In this document: positions 1 to 7,631 of the stretch, one piece after another
Position numbering within the stretch: position 1 is the first letter of the stretch
How the letters are laid out: each line of letters opens with the position of its first letter
Assembly: GCA_052033505.1 (NCBI GenBank)
Contig: JBPOJN010000081.1
Location: 1 to 54,204, forward strand
Length of the DNA: 54,204 nt
Origin: JBPOJN01 sp052033505
GTDB lineage: Bacteria > UBA10199 > JACPAL01 > GCA-016699445
Direction of reading: 5' to 3'
The notes under the pieces: model-generated
Told to the model about the DNA's origin: nothing
Database searches by the model: none
What the model saw: only the letters and a program-made list of their open reading frames with translations
Made by a program: the position numbers and the translations under genes

Positions 1-350
1 TTCAGTACGTCCTGCATGCGGCGTTTGTAGAGAAGCTTATCGGACTGACAACGTGTGCCGCGTACGGCGGGACCTTTGTTCGTGTTGAGTCTTTTGAAAT
101 GGATTCCCGTTTCGTCGGCGACTTTTCCCATCTCGCCGCCCAAAGCATCGACCTCGCGCACGAGGTGGCCTTTTCCGATGCCGCCGATGGCCGGGTTGCA
201 ACTCATCTGGGCGATGTTGTCGGTATTCGACGTGACGAGCAGGGTAGAGTGTCCCATGCGCGCGCCGGCCAACGCCGCTTCGCAGCCTGCATGGCCGGCG
301 CCGATGACGACGATGTCAAAGTTATCGAAATAGGAATTCGAGTTATCCAC
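1..350 (-). CDS. mnmG: MnmG (GidA) tRNA-modification FAD protein, N-terminal part only
   Basis: The complement strand encodes the first ~115 residues of MnmG, which with MnmE installs the carboxymethylaminomethyl group on wobble uridine 34 of certain tRNAs. Visible motifs are the FAD-binding dinucleotide fold (DIVVIGAGHAGCEAAL), the family signature SCNPAIGGIGKGHL and the PAVRGTRCQSDK segment. The gene leaves the window at base 1, so the rest is unseen. The start is a choice: no in-frame ATG precedes the fold, and the GTG at 348-350 gives a short leader (VDNSNSYFDNFD) of normal MnmG length. No clear Shine-Dalgarno is visible. Its partner mnmE lies on the same strand 3.8 kb upstream, separated by an opposite-strand protease gene, so they are not one operon here. 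Confidence 0.93.
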   Translation of the reverse strand, partial: MDNSNSYFDNFDIVVIGAGHAGCEAALAGARMGHSTLLVTSNTDNIAQMSCNPAIGGIGKGHLVREVDALGGEMGKVADETGIHFKRLNTNKGPAVRGTRCQSDKLLYKRRMQDVL

Positions 351-526
351 AGGGTGGCGATATCTAGATGACGAAGAGGTCGAATGCAACGGCCCTTTAG
401 CATGTCCGAGGACCTGCGAATTATTTCAATTAAAAACGGTTAATTATTTAACCGCCCTTTCCGGAGAGATTTTTATCCTCATTCGCGATAAGCGCTCCTT
501 TCAAATTTAATTTTTAGGGAGGCTTC
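351..526. promoter_or_regulatory. Divergent intergenic region between mnmG and the protease gene
   Basis: This AT-rich gap separates divergent genes. It holds a perfect 7-bp inverted repeat with a 4-base loop (CGGTTAA at 438-444, TTAACCG at 449-455). A perfect DnaA-box-like 9-mer TTATCCACA (344-352) overlaps the mnmG start, and a one-mismatch copy, TTATCCTCA, lies near 474-482. A good ribosome-binding site, AGGGAGG, precedes the GTG start at 527. Promoters must lie here, but I cannot place them with confidence. Confidence 0.4.
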
Positions 527-3500
527 GTGAATTCACACCGTCATTTTCTCTTATCCCGTCTTCTGCGCTTGCGTCTGGTAGCTGTCGCACTGACCGGCTT
601 CGTGGTTTTCGGATGTTCCGGATCTCAAGGTCCTGCCGCGACTCCTGGAGCTACAACAGAAGCCTCCGATGCGGATTCAGCGGGCGTAGAGATCGAGCTG
701 AAGCAGGCCGCTGTTGCTTCCATCGATCCCAGCCTAAATGTTGCCTCTCTCCGTTTACAGAATGATCAAGGCACGGCGACGGCGCTGTTTGGGGTCGATT
801 ATAAAGGGATTCCGATCGTGGGATTGAGTCTCCGTACCCGCCAGGGAAAAGCTCTGGCCACGTCTCAGGTTGAATTCAGTGAAGAGGCGAAGGGCGTTTC
901 AGAGATCCCGAGCGTCGATAGCGATGCGGCCGCCGCCCGCGTGCTCGAATTGCACGGCGAAGATGCGGATGTTGTCGATGTGCAGTTGGTTTTTTTGCCC
1001 ACGACGAAAGATGAGTTTACCGCTACAAGCGCCGTAAGGCAGATTGAATCTTTGCGCTTAGTGTGGTTTGTGCGTGTTCAAAATCCGACGGAGTCAGGAT
1101 CGTTTCCTGAGATCTTCGATATTTATTTAGATGCCCAGGACGGAAGCTTAGTTGGGTCTCGCCAGGAAGCTTCTTATATAAAAGGGTTGGGCCATTCGTA
1201 CCATTCAGGTGATGTGACGATCCAAGTTGCGAGATCCTCGGATCCCGACGGTTATGTATTGATAGATGCAGGGCAGGGCGGGAGGCAGACTTATTCTGCG
1301 GCATCAACCACGGATCTTAATAGTATAGTTCCCGTGATCAGCGAGAGTCTTGAGTTCGGCGGTGCTGGCATCAGGCCTGATGATTTTGACGATGCTTTTG
1401 CCAACGGTAAGCTTACGGAAGAAGGCATAACCTCTGCAGTAGACCTGCATTACGGCATCGGTCAGACTTGGGATTTTTTTGCACAAACCTACGGACGAAA
1501 TGGTCCCTACAACGACGGTACCGCGGTCGATGGGGTTGCGAATGTCCCGTGCCCAACTGGTCAGGATATTCTGGGTGCTTACAGCCACAGTGCAAGAAAG
1601 ATCTACAGCTGCTTGCCGCTGGCGAACCCGTCAAATTGGGGAGCCTTAGAGGGTACGCACCCCGAGGTGGTCTCGCATGAGTTTGCACATGCGGTATTCG
1701 ATTCTGAACTGGAGCTAACGACTCCCCCTCCTAGCGATCATGTCATTGAGTACGATTCCCTTTCTGAAGCCTTGGCGCAGATCTTTTCCCTCGTAGAGAA
1801 AGGCAAACGCTTCAATATGATGATGGGGCAGCTGTGGGGTGATGCGGCGATCATTCCTTGGATAGGAGTGGACGGTTCCGGATGGGCGCCTTCCAGTATG
1901 GATAGCCAATCGATGGATTATTACTGTCAGTCATCGACGCTGTTTTGTCCTAAAACCGTCGAGACGGTTGTTTCTGAGGGGTTTACCAATCGTACGTGGC
2001 CGTATCGCGTCGGCGGCATTATCCGGCAGCTTTTTTGGTACTTGTCGGAGGGTGTGTCTCCCTTATCGAATCCGACTTTGTATGGGGCCCGTAGCGGAAC
2101 GAGCCATTTTTTGCCCGCCACTCGAGGTTTTTCGGGGCTAGGAGTGAAACGCGCGTCGGAGTTGTTTTATAATGCAGCCGTTTACTCTAGCGTCGCTTAT
2201 CCCAACTTCCATGAGTTTGGAAACATGCTCATCCAGCGGGCCGGGGATGAAGACGGACAATGTTCGGAAAAACAGAAAAAAGTCGTGGATGCCCTCGCGG
2301 CGGTGAAGATTTTCAATGAACCCTCCGACCGTGACGCTCCCACGGTCGACCTAAGCGTCATACAGCACGGCGGTGTCGTCGAGGTGACGGTGGATGCCGT
2401 GGATCCTCTCGGAGATTCTCCTCAAACGCCTCATGCGATCAGCCGCACCTCCGTCAAGGTCGACGGGACCGAAGTTGCGCAACCCGCACTGAATGCTGCA
2501 GGACATGGTGTCGCCACTCTGCCCGTAGGCTTATTTCATAACGGCCCGGCGGCGTCTTACACGTTTCTGGTCGAAGTGGAGGACGGCTGTAAAAACATAG
2601 CGACGAAGAGCGTTACAAGAACGGTGTACTTGAACCGCAACCTCGTCGTGCAGCAGAGCGGGTTGCCGAAACAGCCTCGATTGACGGCGACGCTTTCGGA
2701 CGGCGGCAGTTTGGCGCTGGTTCAATTTTCGGCCGATAACGGCCCGCTCTCGACGGTGACGGGACCCGCTCCTTTTCAAAAAGTTTTCGATACTTCGACC
2801 TGGAGCGACGGCCCCCATTTTATTTTCGTCTCGGGCCAAGACACGCAGGGAAATATTTTTGAAACCACTCATACGATCACTGCGGATAATACGCCTCCGA
2901 CAGTCACGAGTTTCACAAGTTCCACCGGAAATCCTCCGTTCACGCTGACGGCGACGGCGACCGATGTCTCTCCTCTGACGCAAGCAGCTTTCAGTCTTCA
3001 AGGAGACCTGCTTCCTTTCGCCACGGATACAACGGCGCCTTATAACGCTTCTTACACGCCCACGGACGGCAGCCTGCGCACGCTGAAAGTGTCGGTAAAA
3101 GACAGTTACGGGAATGAAGGCGTCGCGACCAGAGCCGCGCCTCTGGATGCGACTACGCCGACGGTCATGCTGAATGCAAACCAGTCGGGAGGCACTGTGA
3201 TGGTGTCGGCAAATGCGACCGACACGTGCGGTTTTGCTTCAATGAACACTTCCGTGACGGGAACGGCTATTGGCATTGCGACCTTTAATGTCCCTATCGC
3301 CAATCCGTCAGCTACCAATGCGGATTGGAGCTACACATTCAATACTGGATTTTTGAGCCCAGGTGACCATCTCTTGAGCGCGGATGTGACGGATCGATGC
3401 GGTAATACGACGCATTCAGAAAGTCACTTCCTGGTTGTGGCGAGTGCTCCAGGCGTCGTGGTCGACGCCCCCGTCGTCCCCAGCCTGCATCCAAAACTTC

Positions 3501-4132
3501 CAACGATTACCGTGAGAGTTGTTCATGACCGGCCGATTCAAACCATCCAACTCCAAAGACAAATAGTTGCGGGAGGTATCCCGTTGTTCCAAACTTTTGA
3601 TACCTGGGCGCCTCCGGGCGGGGCGGGCAATAATCCGATACACACGTTTCAGCTCAACACCTCCGGCACGGACTGGACTATTTCGGGGAATATAGAGATC
3701 AGGGCCATTGCATTTGACGATTTAGGACTTCCAGGTAGTAATTTGACCCATGTTCCCGTCGACAATGAAGCGCCTGCGCTCAGCGAAGACTGTACCTTTC
3801 TCCCTGCAGCGGTCACGTGTGTGGTGACAGGGGCGGACTTCACGGTTAATGGGGACAATATGTCACGTTTACAGGCTGCTCAATTTCCATTACCGTATGT
3901 TACTAGGATCGCTTCTCCGTGGGTGATTACGGTTGTAGGGGCAGGCGTCAATTCTGCTTACATAGATTTCATTGCTACTGCGAAGGATAAATTTGGAAAT
4001 GAGCGTATTAGGGCCTGGTCGTTTCCACAGTCATGTCAATATAGTTCGCAATCAAACCTTTGGTCCTGTCAATACGGCCCGAAGGAGTTCCCTTTTGGCC
4101 CCGACGAAATACTGATTAAACGCGAGCCTTAG
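527..4132 (+). CDS. Secreted M4 (thermolysin-like) metalloprotease lipoprotein with Ig-like tail
   Basis: A 1,201-residue exported protein. Residues 1-30 form a signal peptide ending in a lipobox-like FGC, so it is probably a lipoprotein. The next ~200 residues resemble an FTP/PepSY-type inhibitory propeptide (including a segment on stored dipeptide-like strands, YLDAQDGSLVG). The catalytic region has HEFAH at residues 384-388 and a downstream SEALAQIF around residue 414 supplying the third zinc ligand, which is the M4 arrangement. After about residue 600 come repeated beta-rich, Ig/cadherin-like segments, several with paired cysteines and the phrase DNTPPTV. The GTG start is supported by AGGGAGG eight bases upstream. 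It lies alone between mnmG and mnmE on the opposite strand and converges with mnmE. The likely role is extracellular protein or peptide degradation; the substrate is unknown. Confidence 0.8.
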   Translation: MNSHRHFLLSRLLRLRLVAVALTGFVVFGCSGSQGPAATPGATTEASDADSAGVEIELKQAAVASIDPSLNVASLRLQNDQGTATALFGVDYKGIPIVGLSLRTRQGKALATSQVEFSEEAKGVSEIPSVDSDAAAARVLELHGEDADVVDVQLVFLPTTKDEFTATSAVRQIESLRLVWFVRVQNPTESGSFPEIFDIYLDAQDGSLVGSRQEASYIKGLGHSYHSGDVTIQVARSSDPDGYVLIDAGQGGRQTYSAASTTDLNSIVPVISESLEFGGAGIRPDDFDDAFANGKLTEEGITSAVDLHYGIGQTWDFFAQTYGRNGPYNDGTAVDGVANVPCPTGQDILGAYSHSARKIYSCLPLANPSNWGALEGTHPEVVSHEFAHAVFDSELELTTPPPSDHVIEYDSLSEALAQIFSLVEKGKRFNMMMGQLWGDAAIIPWIGVDGSGWAPSSMDSQSMDYYCQSSTLFCPKTVETVVSEGFTNRTWPYRVGGIIRQLFWYLSEGVSPLSNPTLYGARSGTSHFLPATRGFSGLGVKRASELFYNAAVYSSVAYPNFHEFGNMLIQRAGDEDGQCSEKQKKVVDALAAVKIFNEPSDRDAPTVDLSVIQHGGVVEVTVDAVDPLGDSPQTPHAISRTSVKVDGTEVAQPALNAAGHGVATLPVGLFHNGPAASYTFLVEVEDGCKNIATKSVTRTVYLNRNLVVQQSGLPKQPRLTATLSDGGSLALVQFSADNGPLSTVTGPAPFQKVFDTSTWSDGPHFIFVSGQDTQGNIFETTHTITADNTPPTVTSFTSSTGNPPFTLTATATDVSPLTQAAFSLQGDLLPFATDTTAPYNASYTPTDGSLRTLKVSVKDSYGNEGVATRAAPLDATTPTVMLNANQSGGTVMVSANATDTCGFASMNTSVTGTAIGIATFNVPIANPSATNADWSYTFNTGFLSPGDHLLSADVTDRCGNTTHSESHFLVVASAPGVVVDAPVVPSLHPKLPTITVRVVHDRPIQTIQLQRQIVAGGIPLFQTFDTWAPPGGAGNNPIHTFQLNTSGTDWTISGNIEIRAIAFDDLGLPGSNLTHVPVDNEAPALSEDCTFLPAAVTCVVTGADFTVNGDNMSRLQAAQFPLPYVTRIASPWVITVVGAGVNSAYIDFIATAKDKFGNERIRAWSFPQSCQYSSQSNLWSCQYGPKEFPFGPDEILIKREP

Positions 4133-4176
4133 GTGTCTTCTCAAAATATGGGATGAGGAGCTGGAGACCTCTAAAA

Positions 4177-5505
4177 TTATTTACCAATACAGAATTTTGT
4201 GAAAATTTCTCCCAAGATCTCGTCGTTGGTGATCTCTCCGGTGACTTCACCCAGGTGATTCATCGCAAGCGTAAGATCGGAAACCAAGAACTCAAGGGAG
4301 CGTGCCTCGCGGGCGCTCCCTTGAACTTTTTCTAGGGCTTCGAGACCTTTTTCGAGGGCCACGCGGTGGCGCAGGTTCGTGAGGACGACGGACGACTCGG
4401 GAGTTTCTTTCAGGAAGAGGGCGGCCATCGCGCTTTTGAGTTCTTCGAGGCCGGTTCCGTTTTTGGCTGAAATTTTCAGAACGGAAAAATCCGGATGAAG
4501 CGCCGGGGACACGTCCGATTTATTGAGCAGGTGAAGAACCTTCGTTTTTTGATTTCGAACCAAATTCTGAATCCGATCGTCGTCCGCTTCCCAAGGCCGG
4601 CTGCCGTCCAACACGAAGAGGATCAGGTCCGCTTGCGCGATTTTTAATTCCGAGCGCCGAATACCTTCGGCTTCGATCGTGTCTTCTCCAGTTCGAATGC
4701 CGGCCGTGTCGATGAAGCGCATCGTGAGACCGTTTAAATCCAAGACCTCTTCGATCGTATCGCGCGTCGTGCCGGGCGTCGCGTGCACGATCGCGCGGTC
4801 GTCTCCGACCAATGCGTTGAAAAGACTCGATTTGCCGGCGTTCGGTTTGCCCACGATCGCGACGCGGATGCCGTCTTTCAGGTAACGGCCTTCTTCGTAG
4901 GTTTGGATCAAGGCCCGGAGGCGCGTATCGACGCGGGCGATGCGGTCCGTGATTTCGTCGTAACGCAGGCCCTGCACGTCTTCGTCTTCGGGAAAATCGA
5001 TCATAGCCTCCATCTGGGCGCGCATGACCTTGAGTTCATTGCGCAGTTTCGAGACGTACTCGGAAAGGCGGCCCTCGAGCTGGCGCTCGGCCAAGACCAC
5101 CGCGCGGCGACTGTTCGCGTTGATGAGGTCTGCGACCGCTTCGGCCTGGGCCAGGTCCATGCGGCCGTTGAGAAAAGCGCGCTGCGTGAATTCGCCCGGA
5201 GCGGCGGGGCGGGCGCCGGCCTTCAAGACGGCTTCCAGCAGTGTTTCCAACACCTTGCGTCCACCGTGGCCTTGGATCTCGACGACGTCTTCGCCGGTAT
5301 AAGACGCAGGCGCTTGTTGCCAAAACGTCAGCACCGTATCGCCGGCGATTTTCGCGTAGTACATGCGATGAGATTCCGGGACTTCAGGTATTTTGGACCA
5401 GAGACGCCCTAAAATTTCCAAGGCCTGAGGCCCGGAAAGGCGCACGATTCCTACCGGGCCGTTGCCGGGGGCGGTGACGATGGCTGCGATGGTATCATTG
5501 ATCAT
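4177..5505 (-). CDS. mnmE: MnmE (TrmE) tRNA-modification GTPase
   Basis: A 442-residue protein of normal MnmE length. The N-terminal tetrahydrofolate-binding domain (about 1-120) begins INDTIAAIVTAPG. A helical domain is interrupted by a Ras-like G domain with P-loop GKPNAGKSS (about 219-227), the G2/G3 region TPGTTRD and DTAGIR, and NKSD. The C-terminus ends in the family signature FCIGK with its conserved cysteine. MnmE works with MnmG to make the cmnm5U34 modification in the cytoplasm. It is divergent from groES with a ~105-bp gap and converges with the protease gene (44-bp gap). Confidence 0.97.
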   Translation of the reverse strand: MINDTIAAIVTAPGNGPVGIVRLSGPQALEILGRLWSKIPEVPESHRMYYAKIAGDTVLTFWQQAPASYTGEDVVEIQGHGGRKVLETLLEAVLKAGARPAAPGEFTQRAFLNGRMDLAQAEAVADLINANSRRAVVLAERQLEGRLSEYVSKLRNELKVMRAQMEAMIDFPEDEDVQGLRYDEITDRIARVDTRLRALIQTYEEGRYLKDGIRVAIVGKPNAGKSSLFNALVGDDRAIVHATPGTTRDTIEEVLDLNGLTMRFIDTAGIRTGEDTIEAEGIRRSELKIAQADLILFVLDGSRPWEADDDRIQNLVRNQKTKVLHLLNKSDVSPALHPDFSVLKISAKNGTGLEELKSAMAALFLKETPESSVVLTNLRHRVALEKGLEALEKVQGSAREARSLEFLVSDLTLAMNHLGEVTGEITNDEILGEIFTKFCIGK

Positions 5506-5531
5506 AAATTCTTTTTAGTGGGGATAACCCC

Positions 5532-5559
5532 TTGACACCCCGTCGATCATGACTATCTT
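5532..5559 (+). promoter_or_regulatory. Candidate vegetative promoter of groES-groEL
   Basis: A perfect -35 hexamer TTGACA (5532-5537) and a -10 like TATCTT (5554-5559) are separated by 16 bases, about 50 bases upstream of the groES start. A short inverted repeat GGGG-ATAA-CCCC (5520-5531) lies immediately upstream. No CIRCE element (TTAGCACTC-N9-GAGTGCTAA) is present, so HrcA control by the usual site is not supported. Confidence 0.6.
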
Positions 5560-5612
5560 CTGCCCGCTTTCGAACAGTAACATCAACGACAAAGTCTGAT
5601 AGGAGACGTCCC

Positions 5613-5912
5613 ATGAGCGAAAAAAAGCCTAAAATCCGCCCTCTGCATGATCGCATTATTGTGAAGCGCGTGACCGAGGAAGAAAAAACCAAAGGTGGCA
5701 TCATTATCCCCGACAGCGCCAAAGAAAAACCCCAAGAAGGTAAAGTGGTTGCGGTCGGAAAGGGCCGTTTGGAAGACGGAAAACTCGTGCCCATGGAAGT
5801 GAAGGCCGGTGACCGCATTCTTTTCAGCAAATATTCGGGCAACGAAATCAAGATCGACGGCGACGACCTTCTCATCATGAAGGAAGACGAAGTCCTGGGA
5901 ATTTTGGATTAA
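5613..5912 (+). CDS. groES: GroES co-chaperonin
   Basis: A 99-residue 10-kDa chaperonin. The family pattern is clear: KIRPLHDRIIVKR at the N-terminus, the mobile-loop region EEEKTKGGIIIPDSAKEKPQ, the segment GKVVAVGKG, and ILFSKYSGNEIKIDG..LLIMKEDEVLGIL at the C-terminus. It caps the GroEL ring and forms the folding chamber. It is the first gene of a two-gene operon with groEL 22 bases downstream. The ribosome-binding site is AGGAGA upstream of ATG 5613. Confidence 0.98.
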   Translation: MSEKKPKIRPLHDRIIVKRVTEEEKTKGGIIIPDSAKEKPQEGKVVAVGKGRLEDGKLVPMEVKAGDRILFSKYSGNEIKIDGDDLLIMKEDEVLGILD

Positions 5913-5934
5913 TCAATTTTTAAGGAGATATTTT

Positions 5935-7575
5935 ATGGGTGCGAAAGAAATCATTTTTGATCAAAAAGCGCGTGAATCCCTTCTGCGCGGCGTGAACACC
6001 TTGGCCGACGCGGTCAAGGTCACGTTGGGTCCCAAAGGCCGCAACGTCATTCTGGAAAAATCCTTCGGTTCGCCGACCATTACTAAGGACGGTGTCTCGG
6101 TCGCGAAGGAAATCGAGCTCGAAAACAAATTCGAGAACATGGGCGCGCAGATGGTGAAGGAAGTCGCCTCGAAGACCTCCGACGTCGCCGGTGACGGCAC
6201 GACGACCGCGACGGTCTTGGCCCAAGCGATCTACCGCGAAGGCATGAAGATGGTCTCCGCCGGCCACAACCCGATGGCCCTGAAACGCGGCATCGAAAAG
6301 GCCGTGTCCGCCGCTGTGGAAGATCTGAAGAAAATCTCCAAAGCTACGAAGGACCGCAAGGAAATCGCCCAGGTCGGTACGATCTCCGCGAACAACGACT
6401 CCACCATCGGCGGTATCATCGCCGAAGCGATGGATAAGGTCGGAAAAGAAGGCGTCATCACCGTGGAAGAAGCCAAGTCCATGGAAACGACGCTGGATGT
6501 GGTCGAAGGCATGCAGTTCGACCGCGGTTATCTCTCTCCGTATTTCGTCACCGATCCCGAGCGCATGGTTTGCTCTCTGGAAGATCCTTATATCCTCATC
6601 AACGAAAAGAAGATCTCCAACATGAAGGAAATGCTCCCGGTCTTGGAGGCCATCGCGCGCTCCGGCCGTCCACTTCTCATCATCGCGGAAGACATCGAAG
6701 GCGAAGCCTTGGCGACCTTGGTCGTCAATAAGCTCCGCGGCACGCTGCAATGCGCGGCTGTGAAAGCCCCGGGCTTCGGCGACCGCCGCAAGGCCATGCT
6801 GGAAGACATCGCGACGTTGACCGGCGGTGAATTGCTCGCCGAAGAATTAGGTAAAAAACTCGAAGACGTGAAGCTGGAAAATCTCGGACGCGCCAAACGC
6901 GTTACGATCGACAAAGATAACACGACGATCGTCGACGGCGCCGGCAAAAAAGCCACGATCGAAGGCCGTGTGAAACAAATCCGTGCCCAGATCGAAGAAA
7001 CGACGTCCGACTACGATAAAGAAAAGCTTCAAGAAAGACTTGCGAAGCTCGTCGGCGGCGTCGCCGTCATCCATGTTGGTGCGGCGACCGAAGCTGAGAT
7101 GAAGGAAAAGAAAGCCCGTGTCGAAGACGCCTTGCACGCGACCCGCGCGGCCGTCGAAGAAGGCATTGTCCCCGGCGGCGGTGTGGCCTTGCTGCGCTGC
7201 ATCCCGATCTTGGATAAACTCAAACTCAGCGAGACCGAACAATTCGGCGTCGATATCATCCGTCGCGCGCTCGAAGAGCCTGCGCGTTGGATCGCGCACA
7301 ACGGCGGCTACGAAGGTGCCGTCATCGTCGACGAAGTGAAGAAGAACACCGGGTCTTACGGCTTCAACGCCGAAACCGGTAAATTCGAAGACTTGCTGAA
7401 GGCCGGCATCATCGATCCGACCAAGGTCACGCGTTCCGCATTGCAAAATGCCGCGAGCGTCGCGTCATTGCTCCTGACGACCGAGGCCATGATCGCGGAA
7501 AAGCCCGAAGATAAGGAAAAGGGTCCCGCGATGCCTGCCGGTGGTGGCATGGGTGGTATGGGCGGCATGATGTAA
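5935..7575 (+). CDS. groEL: GroEL chaperonin (60 kDa)
   Basis: A 546-residue Hsp60 of standard length. Visible family motifs are the ATP-binding VTLGPKGRNVILEK, DGVSVAKEIEL, AGDGTTTATVLAQAI, the apical-domain segment KAPGFGDRRKAMLEDIA, VGGVAVIHVGAATE and the late GIVPGGGVALLR. The C-terminus ends in the usual flexible Gly-Gly-Met repeat tail. Start ATG 5935 follows AAGGAG. It forms the groESL operon with the preceding gene, and two successive hairpin terminators follow. Confidence 0.98.
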   Translation: MGAKEIIFDQKARESLLRGVNTLADAVKVTLGPKGRNVILEKSFGSPTITKDGVSVAKEIELENKFENMGAQMVKEVASKTSDVAGDGTTTATVLAQAIYREGMKMVSAGHNPMALKRGIEKAVSAAVEDLKKISKATKDRKEIAQVGTISANNDSTIGGIIAEAMDKVGKEGVITVEEAKSMETTLDVVEGMQFDRGYLSPYFVTDPERMVCSLEDPYILINEKKISNMKEMLPVLEAIARSGRPLLIIAEDIEGEALATLVVNKLRGTLQCAAVKAPGFGDRRKAMLEDIATLTGGELLAEELGKKLEDVKLENLGRAKRVTIDKDNTTIVDGAGKKATIEGRVKQIRAQIEETTSDYDKEKLQERLAKLVGGVAVIHVGAATEAEMKEKKARVEDALHATRAAVEEGIVPGGGVALLRCIPILDKLKLSETEQFGVDIIRRALEEPARWIAHNGGYEGAVIVDEVKKNTGSYGFNAETGKFEDLLKAGIIDPTKVTRSALQNAASVASLLLTTEAMIAEKPEDKEKGPAMPAGGGMGGMGGMM

Positions 7576-7590
7576 AATGATGTAGAGCGT

Positions 7591-7620
7591 CGAAACTTAA
7601 GCAAAAGTTTCGGTTTTTCT
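7591..7620 (+). terminator. Rho-independent terminator after groEL
   Basis: An 8-bp stem (CGAAACTT at 7591-7598, AAGTTTCG at 7605-7612) with a 6-base loop is followed by GTTTTTCT. It lies 15 bases after the groEL stop codon. Confidence 0.75.
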
Positions 7621-7631
7621 GTTGTTACAAA

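Noticed and set aside
5506..5612. CIRCE/HrcA site upstream of groES
   Set aside because: The TTAGCACTC-N9-GAGTGCTAA pattern is absent; only a short GGGG-ATAA-CCCC repeat is seen.
5920..7446. Long open frames antisense to groEL
   Set aside because: They mirror the strongly conserved GroEL frame; high GC and codon bias create such shadows.
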